Positions 52,079 through 60,292 of a DNA stretch of 64,000 bases are shown here, piece by piece. The DNA lies in assembly GCA_052161605.1 (NCBI GenBank), contig CP197409.1, one strand, 5' to 3'. Positions within the stretch are counted from its first letter, which is position 1. Each line of letters opens with the position of its first letter. The DNA is from JBKCUI01 sp052161605 (GTDB lineage: Bacteria; Planctomycetota; Planctomycetia; Pirellulales; Pirellulaceae). Under the pieces are notes generated by a model. That model was not told the origin of the DNA and ran no database searches. It saw only the letters and a program-made list of their open reading frames with translations. Made by a program: the position numbers and the translations under genes.

Positions 52079-53547
52079 CCGGCTTTCCTTTGCATCGGAA
52101 TGATACTCGGGTCTGTGTTAGCCTCTGGGTTGGGCTCATTACTCGGTTCTGGAGATCGGCGACGAGCCGCTGTTCGGCCAATGTAGCCGTGTCGTTCCAG
52201 TTGTGTGCCGAGAACAGCCACTGCTTCTGTCAAGCAAATGGCGGCATCGTGGAATCGATCGATGTCGGTCATGCGATGCAAGACCCGTTGGATCGGCTTC
52301 TCCATGGCCGAGATTACCTCAGCGTTCTGACTTAGATCCAGGATGCGTTGAGTGAACTGCTGCATCGCTTCTTGTTGCGCGTCGGTCGCCCGAATCTGAT
52401 CCGACAGTTTTGCATGAAATTCTTGCACCTCGATCCGAAGCTGATCCAAGGCCATTTGCTGAGTTTCATGAAACCGCGACATACCCTCGGATTGGGTTTC
52501 GATCAACCGCGTATGAAACTCCAAGGTTGGTTTCTGCATCGCTTCATGGGCAGAAGAGATCGAATCCTCAAGCGACTTGCGTAGAATGCCAATCGTATCC
52601 AATCCCGCAGTTTGCCAGGTTGATTGAGCCGCAGTAATAGTGCTCTCCCACAACTCGGATTGCTTCTTGATCAGTTTCTCAACTGTTCCTAGCAATCGCT
52701 TTGTCAGTTTTTCAATGACTAGATCGGTGTTGTTGAGCTCAGTGGTCTTGTTTGTCGACTGCAGGCAGCTGCCGAACAGGTCTTCGATTGCCAAGTCGAT
52801 GCGCCGAAGTAGTCTAAGCTCTGCTTTGTTTACCGCAAACTGTGTGAACATCACCATCATGGTGAGTACAAGGCCCACGGCTGTGGTATCGAACGCAACA
52901 TATAGTCCTCGCGTGAGGTTGTTCATCGCTTCCTGGGAGCCGCTCGCCAGCTTGCTGGCATCCATCTGTCCCAGCGTCGCCGAGATACCAATCACGGTGC
53001 CCAAAAAGCCGAGCATTGGCATGGCCCACGTGATGATTCGTATCATCGCATAGCTGTCATGCTGATCGTCCGCGTGAGATTCTTCGGAATTCTTGAGATC
53101 TTGATCGAGGTGTTCGAGCGATTTGCGACGCGATTGTATGGAGAGAACCTCTCGGACACGAGCCCCAAACCCACTTGTATAGACCAGAGAGGATTGGGCC
53201 TTCCAGACTGCGTCAAACCAGCTGATCTGTGTAGCGTCATCCTCGAATGTTTCATTCGTACGGGCGATCTTGATGTCTTCGACTGCTTTTTCGCATAGGG
53301 ATTGGAGCCGTTCCTGCCGGAATGTCTCCAAGATCTTATAGATCAGTGCACAGAGTGCGGTGAAAAAGAAGGCGACCGAGACATACGCAACTTCGTGGCT
53401 GGTCGCGTAACGAACCAGCAGAGACAATTGCTGCGGGCTTACCTTTAAGATTTGATAAAAGGCGACAGTGAAGAATAAGCCGAGCCCAACCGACCAAAAG
53501 ATCGGGGCTTGAAAAATTCGCTGGTTTCGCTTCCTCTTCCAAAACAC
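52075..53547 (-). CDS. MotA/TolQ/ExbB proton-channel family protein with long C-terminal coiled coil
   Basis: 490 residues. Membrane helices at ~15-33, 53-72, 171-191 (ITWAMPMLGFLGTVIGISA) and 216-240 (YVAFDTTAVGLVLTMMVMF); the two last form the conserved ExbB/MotA pore with the TxxG and TA residues. The C-terminal ~240 residues are coiled coil (SLEDSISSAHEAMQKPTLEF and MSRFHETQQMALDQLRIEV), much longer than in ExbB and similar to ZorA of Zorya systems. It is the first gene of the triplet. The ZorA comparison is an inference by shape. Confidence 0.8.
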   Translation of the reverse strand: MFWKRKRNQRIFQAPIFWSVGLGLFFTVAFYQILKVSPQQLSLLVRYATSHEVAYVSVAFFFTALCALIYKILETFRQERLQSLCEKAVEDIKIARTNETFEDDATQISWFDAVWKAQSSLVYTSGFGARVREVLSIQSRRKSLEHLDQDLKNSEESHADDQHDSYAMIRIITWAMPMLGFLGTVIGISATLGQMDASKLASGSQEAMNNLTRGLYVAFDTTAVGLVLTMMVMFTQFAVNKAELRLLRRIDLAIEDLFGSCLQSTNKTTELNNTDLVIEKLTKRLLGTVEKLIKKQSELWESTITAAQSTWQTAGLDTIGILRKSLEDSISSAHEAMQKPTLEFHTRLIETQSEGMSRFHETQQMALDQLRIEVQEFHAKLSDQIRATDAQQEAMQQFTQRILDLSQNAEVISAMEKPIQRVLHRMTDIDRFHDAAICLTEAVAVLGTQLERHGYIGRTAARRRSPEPSNEPNPEANTDPSIIPMQRKAG

Positions 53548-53751
53548 TGTCTACCTGCAGTTGTTTCTTGCTTAACGACTCACGACGTATGCTTAGAACT
53601 TGCTAATAGCAAAATGCTGGCTGCGTTGCAAGGCAGCTGTAGATGGTAAAATCGGCAGGATCGATACAGGCGAATTATGGAAAACCTTATTTTGGGTGAA
53701 AGATTCCACCTTTAGGCGATCGGCAGATGAAATTTTAATGCCAACTGGCTC

Positions 53752-53775
53752 GGCCAGCCCTGTCCGTGGCTGGCC
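53752..53775 (-). terminator. 8-bp perfect hairpin before the 53836-55812 gene end
   Basis: GGCCAGCC (53752-53759) and GGCTGGCC (53768-53775) form a perfect stem about 60 nt beyond the stop of the unknown gene on the minus strand. No clear T run. It separates that gene from the proton-channel triplet, which has its own start. Confidence 0.5.
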
Positions 53776-53835
53776 TACAGGAATAATTTCGAGTTCACGT
53801 TTGTCCGCTGCGTAACTGCTGGCCGTTTTGCTAGC

Positions 53836-55812
53836 TTAAATATTTCGGATGAAATGGGCAGCGTAGGAACGAACTTGCTTGCCGTTGAGTACATGCACCG
53901 TTCGCAGTTCCGCAATCTTCTCGTCGCTGAAATGGCTCATCGGCACATGCACTAGGGATTTTCCGAAACGCTTTGCGATCTGACGCCAGCGGACCGTTGG
54001 GGACATCGGTGACATCAATGCCACCTGTCTCGATCGCGAGTGCAAACAAGCCGCCGCAATGATTCGATCTTCGAGCGTGTCGGCAAATTCTAAAGCACGA
54101 TCAGTCCAAATATCCTCGATCGGACGCGGCGGAAAAAGAAACAACGCAGCTCCGTAGTTCGCGACGCCGATCCCTGGGCCAATGATTTCCTTGTGAAAAT
54201 TTGTCGCGTAAAACGCCAAGGTCGACTCCCACTCGTACTCCGCATACCACGTTGCTCGCCAGTCGTAAACCTCGGGGGAGGGAGTGGGATCAAACATTAG
54301 CACACACGCGTCGAGCTTGCCAATCGAGGGTGGTTGAATCTTGACATACAGTTCCCCCTCATGCCAATGCCTCAGAGTCTCCCGGATGTCTAATCCATCC
54401 ATGATACTGGTCGTGAACTTTTCCGAGCGTGCTAGATCTGCCCCCAAGATGGCTTGAGCACGATCGACGACGCGTGTTCGAAAGTTTTCGATCTTGGCGT
54501 CTTCAGGAAGCCACGAACATTGTTGATAGGGATTCCAAGCCTTCTGCCATTCCTTGAGGTCTTCTTTAGGAGGTTTTCTGGTGAGATCCAACGATCTCCA
54601 TTCGAACATCCCTTCTCCCAGCCTGGACACGGCAGGAACGATCTCTCCGTCGGGCAGTTCCATTTTGCCGATCCCCATCTTAACGCTGGCCCAACTCAGC
54701 GGTTCTTGAAACGCGTAGTCTTTGATGGTCTCGGCGACATGGACGGCATAAGAGTCCCCAAACGTCTGCTTAGCAGCCATCACGATGGTATACATGTCCG
54801 GAGTCAGTCGATGGTTCACCAAGCTCAAGTTGCGAATGTACTTCAAGCATTGCGAAAGCAGGAACGGGGAGATTCGCCGTGCCCGTTTTCCGAAATCTGC
54901 CAGGTAAGAGGCTCTCGCCGAAAGAAGCAGCTTCTTGATCCCGTCGATATAGGACTCAAACGGAGAGTCATCGAGTTGCGATCTCGATTGCTCGTAGACC
55001 GCCGTGATATAAGGTAGCTCGCTCAACATGAACACCAGCGAATTCTCCACGACGGAATGATTGACCGCTGGCTCATCATGCTCGTAGGGTTCTAGATCGT
55101 GCGCATCTTTGGCGAGCGCTAATTGATAAGCCTCTCGTAACCACGGCCAATGGTGGATATCGCAAAGCATGACAATATTCTCATACCGTGCCCGAAGTGA
55201 CAACAATCGCTTGGCCATCCAATGGATCCGCTCGTTGACTTGTTCCGATTTCGGCCTGGCGATCGATGGTAAAATCGCCGTACTAAAGGCCTCTAGCGTA
55301 ACCTGGCTGAGAGCATAACAATCGGGAGTAAAGCCTTCTTCGTCCCCTTCGAACAAATCGGTCTCCATGTCGATAAAGCGGACCGGGATGCGTTCCCCGA
55401 TCGCAAATCGAATCGCTGCTATGACGCTTTGACATGGGTCGATGGGCACAAAGCTGTGCTGGTTGCGTATGCTTGAATCTAAAGGCGAATCGGATTCCTC
55501 CCAATCCGCCGAGTCCTCAGAATCGTCCGAGTCACCCGAATCGTACTCGCTAGCATCGAACTCCTCCGAGCCCTTCCACTCGCTCGCATTCCACTTTGCC
55601 GCCGCTGAAGGAGCTTGAATAACGACCGAGATGGCTGGCAACTGTTCGACGCCCGCCAAAACGCTTTCTCGAAACGAAGGTGGTAACGGAACCGCGATAC
55701 AATCAATCTTCCGTTCCAGCAGCCAGCGTTCTACAGCCCGCGCATGATTCCCACTGCGATGGACAACCGGCAGCAACGTAATCTTGTCATCCAGTCGAAA
55801 GCAATCGGTCAT
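53836..55812 (-). CDS. Unknown large protein, faintly DUF5682/ChaN-like
   Basis: 658 residues from the ATG at 55812 (MTDCFRLDDKI), which has GGGAAGAG 7 nt upstream; the frame is open to 55872. The N-terminus LLPVVHRSGNHARAVERWLL and IDCIAVPLPPSFRE recalls the DUF5682 or ChaN/EreA-type start (HxSG, helix, then a hydrophobic strand). An acidic linker follows at ~95-125 (DSGDSDDSEDSADWEE), and the remainder is mostly helical, with ARYENIVMLCDIHHWPW and the C-terminal FGKSLVHVPMSHFSDEK. It has no signal peptide or membrane helix. It is divergent from the MoxR-like gene, with 107 nt between starts, so a common function is likely. The family assignment is weak. Confidence 0.6.
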   Translation of the reverse strand: MTDCFRLDDKITLLPVVHRSGNHARAVERWLLERKIDCIAVPLPPSFRESVLAGVEQLPAISVVIQAPSAAAKWNASEWKGSEEFDASEYDSGDSDDSEDSADWEESDSPLDSSIRNQHSFVPIDPCQSVIAAIRFAIGERIPVRFIDMETDLFEGDEEGFTPDCYALSQVTLEAFSTAILPSIARPKSEQVNERIHWMAKRLLSLRARYENIVMLCDIHHWPWLREAYQLALAKDAHDLEPYEHDEPAVNHSVVENSLVFMLSELPYITAVYEQSRSQLDDSPFESYIDGIKKLLLSARASYLADFGKRARRISPFLLSQCLKYIRNLSLVNHRLTPDMYTIVMAAKQTFGDSYAVHVAETIKDYAFQEPLSWASVKMGIGKMELPDGEIVPAVSRLGEGMFEWRSLDLTRKPPKEDLKEWQKAWNPYQQCSWLPEDAKIENFRTRVVDRAQAILGADLARSEKFTTSIMDGLDIRETLRHWHEGELYVKIQPPSIGKLDACVLMFDPTPSPEVYDWRATWYAEYEWESTLAFYATNFHKEIIGPGIGVANYGAALFLFPPRPIEDIWTDRALEFADTLEDRIIAAACLHSRSRQVALMSPMSPTVRWRQIAKRFGKSLVHVPMSHFSDEKIAELRTVHVLNGKQVRSYAAHFIRNI

Positions 55813-55919
55813 TCGAATCTCTTCCCTCGGTTTTCTGCTACAATCCGTGTGATGGGAGATCCCACGTTCCATCTATGATATGTTAATTACCCGACAGATG
55901 TATACACCCTTAGTTGCTC

Positions 55920-56882
55920 ATGCAAGAAACAGTTCAAATCGGTGGCGTCACGCTTTCCCTCAGCAACCCCGTCGACAACATGTCCGAATGGATCGGCCAA
56001 ACTGAGGTGCTCAAACAACTGGCCGCTTGTTGGCTGGTGATCGAAAAAGGTGACTTGCCCCTGTCTCCCCGCCTAGTCGGGCCGCCCGGAATCGGCAAGA
56101 CAGCTCTCGGAATGGCGGCGGCCAAGGCTCGTCAGCAGGACCTTTATATCTACCAGTGCACCTCGGACACCCGACCTGAAGATTTGCTGATCACGCCGAT
56201 TCTCTCCAGCAACGGCAAGATTGCGTACCACGCATCCCCGTTGGTCACAGCCATGATCAAAGGAGCGGTCTGCATTCTCGATGAAGGCAATCGGATGAAC
56301 GAAAAGTCGTGGGCTTCGCTAGCTCCGCTCCTCGATCATCGACGCTATGTCGAGTCAATCGTTGCGGGGATTTCGGTACATGCGCACGAGAACTTTCGAT
56401 GTGCGGTCACGATGAATCAAGACGATTCGACCTATGAAATTCCTGATTACATCATGAGTCGCCTCCAGCCTTCGCTCCAAATTGGCTTCCCGAGCCGCGA
56501 AGATGAGATGGCGATCTTGAAGTATCACCTGCCATTCGCTAGCCAGGATATGTTGGCTCTGACAGTGGATTTTCTTCAACAGTCCCATACATTGAAACTG
56601 GACTACTCGGCCCGGGATGGGCTCCAGATTCTTCGCTATGCCTTGAAAATGCTGGCTCAAGATCCCAATCACCCCCTGTCGCGAGACGTTCTATGGCAAA
56701 AGTCCCTCATCGCTTGTTTAGGGGAGGACGCACTCGATTTGGAAGCGACAAAACGGCGGCAACAGCGATCCTTGGGTGCATCGATGCTTCCCCAGGGGCT
56801 TGGAGATTTCTTTATCGACCCAGACGATCCTATGCATCCCGACTATAATGATGAGGACGACGAAGACGGCCCCCCCTACTAA
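55920..56882 (+). CDS. MoxR-like AAA+ ATPase
   Basis: 320 residues from the ATG at 55920. AAA_5/MoxR features: Walker A LVGPPGIGKTALG, Walker B AVCILDEGNRMNE, sensor AVTMNQDD and Arg-finger region IMSRLQPSLQIGFPSRE. The C-terminal ~40 residues are acidic and end DEDDEDGPPY. MoxR ATPases remodel or insert cofactors in partner proteins, usually with VWA proteins. No VWA gene is adjacent; the opposite gene at 53836-55812 is the closest candidate. A gene-end palindrome follows at 56904. Confidence 0.88.
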   Translation: MQETVQIGGVTLSLSNPVDNMSEWIGQTEVLKQLAACWLVIEKGDLPLSPRLVGPPGIGKTALGMAAAKARQQDLYIYQCTSDTRPEDLLITPILSSNGKIAYHASPLVTAMIKGAVCILDEGNRMNEKSWASLAPLLDHRRYVESIVAGISVHAHENFRCAVTMNQDDSTYEIPDYIMSRLQPSLQIGFPSREDEMAILKYHLPFASQDMLALTVDFLQQSHTLKLDYSARDGLQILRYALKMLAQDPNHPLSRDVLWQKSLIACLGEDALDLEATKRRQQRSLGASMLPQGLGDFFIDPDDPMHPDYNDEDDEDGPPY

Positions 56883-56898
56883 CCCCGCCCCAAAGCCG

Positions 56899-56921
56899 TA
56901 GTGGATCTTGTTAAAGATCCC
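56899..56921 (+). repeat. 18-bp gene-end palindrome, copy b
   Basis: GGATCTT-GTTA-AAGATCC (56904-56921) preceded by GTAGT, about 20 nt after the MoxR-like stop. It is followed by CCCCACCCC and 36 nt before the DUF1501 gene. Confidence 0.7.
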
Positions 56922-56956
56922 CACCCCTGCCAACTCGAACAACGAGAATAAATCCC

Positions 56957-58348
56957 ATGTTTCTCAGTCGACGACAGATGCTGGTTCAATCTGCGAACGG
57001 TTTCGGAGCCGTCGCGTTAACCGCATTGCTCCATGAATCAGCTCGCTCCGACTCTCGAGGCGCGACTCCGCTCAGTTTTCCACAGCGAGCCAAGAGTGTC
57101 ATTTTCCTTTACATGGACGGCGGACCGTCCCAGGTGGATACGTTCGACCCCAAGCCCATGCTGACCGAACATCATGGCAAGAATCCAGCCGATTTGTTCG
57201 AGGTGGCTCCGACTCAGTTCAATAACAACGGAGTCGTGCTCGGATCCCCATGGCAGTTCACACAACATGGAGAGTCCGGAATCCCCGTCAGCAGCCTCTT
57301 CCCGAACGTTGCCAAGCATGTCGACAAACTGGCCGTGATTCGCTCCATGACTTCGCAATTTCCGGAACATACGTTCGCCAATTACTTTTTGCATACAGGC
57401 AGTGGTTTGCAAGGCCGACCGAGCATGGGCGCTTGGACCACTTACGGCTTGGGGACCGAAAATCAGAATCTCCCAGGCTTCGTAGTCCTCAACGGCGGGC
57501 TGATTCCTCCGGGCGGACTGGATTGTTTCGGTAACGGCTTTTTACCTGCGACCTATCAAGGTTCTGTGTTGCGTCCCACTGGTCAGAGTATTGCCAATGT
57601 AACACCACTTGAGAAGGACCCTCTCCAGCAGCGTCGCAAGCTAGATCTTATTCGCAAGTTGGATGAGTTTACGCTCCAGGAATTCGGCCGGCATGACGCG
57701 ATTGAGTCTGCGATACAAAACTATGAGCTGGCCTATCGGATGCAGATGGAGGTACCTGAGCTTTGCGACATATCAGACGAAACGCAGGAGACGCAGACAT
57801 TGTATGGTTTGGACGCGAGCTACGAGCCAACCAGGATATTTGGCCGCGAGTGTTTGCTCGCACGTCGGCTTGTGGAAAAGGGGGTTCGATTCATCGAGCT
57901 CACTTGTCCGAACGTTGGGCACGATCGATGGGACCAGCACAGCAATTTGAAGCAGGGTCACGAAGACAATGCCAAGGCGGTCGATCAGCCTATTGCGGCG
58001 CTGCTAGAGGATTTGCAAAAGCGAGGGCTGCTCGAATCGACGTTAGTCGTTTGGGCTGGTGAATTTGGACGGACACCGTTTGCCCAAGGGGCGGATGGTC
58101 GCGACCATAATCCATTCGGATTTACAATCTGGATGGCGGGTGGCGGAGTCAAAGGTGGCACGATTTACGGCGAGACCGACGAGTGGGGTTATCGAGCGGT
58201 GAGAGAGAAGCTCGAGATTCATGACTTGCATGCAACAATGCTTTACCTACTCGGGATTGATCACACCAAATCCACGGTGAGATTCGGGGGTCGCGACATG
58301 AGACTCACCGACGTGCACGGCAAAATCATCCACGACATCGTCGCGTAG
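56957..58348 (+). CDS. DUF1501 family protein with Tat leader
   Basis: 463 residues. The N-terminus FLSRRQMLVQSANGFGAVAL is a twin-arginine leader. Then the DUF1501 core of sulfatase-like fold: VIFLYMDGGPSQVDTFDPKP, FPNVAKHVDKLAVIRSMTSQ, FVVLNGGLIPPGG and the C-terminal VWAGEFGRTPFAQG with GRDHNPFGFTIWMAGGGVKGG. Such proteins are very numerous in planctomycetes and usually lie beside a DUF1549/DUF1553 cytochrome; no such partner is adjacent here. The substrate is unknown; export via Tat suggests a periplasmic enzyme with a bound metal. Confidence 0.93.
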   Translation: MFLSRRQMLVQSANGFGAVALTALLHESARSDSRGATPLSFPQRAKSVIFLYMDGGPSQVDTFDPKPMLTEHHGKNPADLFEVAPTQFNNNGVVLGSPWQFTQHGESGIPVSSLFPNVAKHVDKLAVIRSMTSQFPEHTFANYFLHTGSGLQGRPSMGAWTTYGLGTENQNLPGFVVLNGGLIPPGGLDCFGNGFLPATYQGSVLRPTGQSIANVTPLEKDPLQQRRKLDLIRKLDEFTLQEFGRHDAIESAIQNYELAYRMQMEVPELCDISDETQETQTLYGLDASYEPTRIFGRECLLARRLVEKGVRFIELTCPNVGHDRWDQHSNLKQGHEDNAKAVDQPIAALLEDLQKRGLLESTLVVWAGEFGRTPFAQGADGRDHNPFGFTIWMAGGGVKGGTIYGETDEWGYRAVREKLEIHDLHATMLYLLGIDHTKSTVRFGGRDMRLTDVHGKIIHDIVA

Positions 58349-58379
58349 AATTGGACTTCTAATTCAAGTTGAATAAAAA

Positions 58380-59207
58380 CTAGCGGTTGATGTAAAACTC
58401 AAAGGTTTCGTAGGCCCTTTGCTGGCTACTTGTCCAGACTTCTTGACCATCTAACGAACAAGTTGCGTAGACCGAGGTAGACGGGGCTACCGCGTAATGC
58501 CACGTTCGTTCGTTGCCCTGGATACGAGATTCCAGCATTACCAGGACTTCGGGATCCGTACCCATCGCAAAGCCAAAGAGAAAACCATCCTCTACTCCCT
58601 CAGGAAGCGGAGAATAGCGATACAGAGGTTGAGCGAGAAGCCTTAACTCTTCTCGCGATCCATCATCTTTTACGATCGCAGCGCTAAATCGCGAACGGAT
58701 AATCGACTTGGCTTGCGTTAGTCGCCGGATGGGAGTCGACTCAGGAACGCTATCACCTGGCAATATCGAGTAAGTAACGCCACCTTTCTTGGGACGCCAC
58801 TTTGACTGCCTCGCCCGAATCGCAACATTGGTCGTCGATGCTGTCGTTCCCGCTACAAAGACTTCTTCGGTCAACGACTGCAATTCATGGCTGTCGCGAA
58901 TGTCGTCATAAGTCCAAATTCCAATCGAGGCGAACGGTCGGCCCTGATCGGTCCATAGGTAGAGGACACCGCCGACCGCACTGCGTTCGGGTGTTGTCCA
59001 TGAAAAAAGTGGTTTGTCCACCAACTTAATTGGTGTTAGTTCCGAACCGCTCCGCTCGAAGCTGTAAGATTCTGCGATCGCTCGCATTCTGTCCGTTCGA
59101 CTTTCTTCCGCCGATTTGTCTTGATCATCCTGTGCGGCAATACGCGAAAATCCCGCCAAATCCCATACGGGCAAAACGACAAGTAAAACCAACAACACTC
59201 GCTTCAT
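58380..59207 (-). CDS. Secreted protein of unknown function, last gene of M56 operon
   Basis: 275 residues from the ATG at 59207 (MKRVLLVLLVVLPVWDLAGF), a clean signal peptide with cleavage near AAQ. The frame is open to 59270, where an ATG overlaps the stop of the previous gene by 4 nt; translation may start there, which would put 21 more residues ahead of the leader. The mature part is a beta-rich domain (FASIGIWTYDDIRDSHEL, REELRLLAQPLYRYSPLP, EVLVMLESRIQGNERTWHYA). No family recognised. Coupling to the caspase-like and M56 genes suggests a common surface function. Confidence 0.75.
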   Translation of the reverse strand: MKRVLLVLLVVLPVWDLAGFSRIAAQDDQDKSAEESRTDRMRAIAESYSFERSGSELTPIKLVDKPLFSWTTPERSAVGGVLYLWTDQGRPFASIGIWTYDDIRDSHELQSLTEEVFVAGTTASTTNVAIRARQSKWRPKKGGVTYSILPGDSVPESTPIRRLTQAKSIIRSRFSAAIVKDDGSREELRLLAQPLYRYSPLPEGVEDGFLFGFAMGTDPEVLVMLESRIQGNERTWHYAVAPSTSVYATCSLDGQEVWTSSQQRAYETFEFYINR

Positions 59208-59266
59208 ATTGTATTGCCTTAATTGCTTTTTGCTGTTTAAAGTACTCTTGTAGTTCAGTCTCTTAC

Positions 59267-60289
59267 TCATGACGGGCTGTCATTCACATTAGAATCAGCG
59301 GAGGACGAGACCGATGGTTTTCCAAGCTTAAATTGTCGCGACAAATATCCGTCAAGTGTAGATGAAGTAATCACGGGAGGTTTAGCTGGAAACAAGATCG
59401 GTTGCTCTTTATCCTTTGGAACGATCGGTAAATAGGGAGTCTGCAATTCGCTACCTTTACCGTCTCCGTTATCATCGAGTTGCGCATGTTCGGTTTGCAA
59501 ACGATCCAGCGTACGAAATCGACCTTCGATCTCTAGATTGATGGCGAGATAGAGGTCCAAAAGCGTGACATTACCATCACCGTCAATATCCTCAAGATTC
59601 TGGTGTTGTGCTTTGCCAGCCAGCACATCCCCAAGAGCGTAAGGCATCTCTGTCGCGGTAAACTCCATGGCTGGCTCTGTCGCGGTGATGATTACCCGGT
59701 TTTTCGCAGATAGCGGTCTGATCCAAAATCCGCTTACAGGAGTTGTTTGTAGAATCACTTGCCGCCCAGCGGTTAATTGATTGGCAAGCACTGCAAACTG
59801 ATCTTGATCGATATCCGGCCCGGGAATGTTGAACTGACTCAGTTTTCCATAATGATGAGCATGCCCTAGAAGAATGATCCACGCTTCCTGATCCGCTCCC
59901 GCATTTTCTTGAAGCCAGGAAATTGCCGACTCGATATTCTGGGCGGTGCACAAACCTGTTTGAGGTGCGAGAGCTTGCACCTTCGCAATCATTTCATCGC
60001 TACCGAGCAAGGCTCTTGTGTTGGTGCTTGGAATCTTCAAAACGGTTTCGGCATGGGTAAGGATATTCTCAACGGCCGATTCAAATTGGGCCTGATGAAT
60101 CGCATCGCCGCTGAGTCCGCAACACAACAAAAGCCAACGATTGCTCGAGTTGATTGACTCTTTCTTCGAGTGAATGAAATCTTCCGCAAAGGCATCTATA
60201 CTCGCCGACATCACCAATGCGATTGCCAAAATCTTCGCACGGGAAAATGTCCAAGCAAATGGACCGAGGCCATTAAAAAGAAGGTCCAT
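59267..60289 (-). CDS. Secreted caspase/C13-like protein with EF-hand loops, catalytic Cys missing
   Basis: 340 residues. Signal peptide at 1-35 (AKILAIALVMSASIDAFA). A caspase-like (C13/metacaspase-type) fold follows: the His motif IILLGHAHHYGKLSQFNIPG, a strand VILQTTPVSGFWIRPL where homologues have a Cys-Ser-Gly type nucleophile turn, then VIITATEPAMEF. The Cys is replaced by T/P, so peptidase activity is doubtful. Near the C-terminus, IDGDGNVTLLDLYLAIN and DDNGDGKGSELQ are EF-hand or dockerin-like calcium loops. It starts 3 nt after the M56 gene stop, with the ribosome site in the overlapping sequence GAGGAATGA. Confidence 0.75.
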   Translation of the reverse strand: MDLLFNGLGPFAWTFSRAKILAIALVMSASIDAFAEDFIHSKKESINSSNRWLLLCCGLSGDAIHQAQFESAVENILTHAETVLKIPSTNTRALLGSDEMIAKVQALAPQTGLCTAQNIESAISWLQENAGADQEAWIILLGHAHHYGKLSQFNIPGPDIDQDQFAVLANQLTAGRQVILQTTPVSGFWIRPLSAKNRVIITATEPAMEFTATEMPYALGDVLAGKAQHQNLEDIDGDGNVTLLDLYLAINLEIEGRFRTLDRLQTEHAQLDDNGDGKGSELQTPYLPIVPKDKEQPILFPAKPPVITSSTLDGYLSRQFKLGKPSVSSSADSNVNDSPS

Positions 60290-60292
60290 GTT

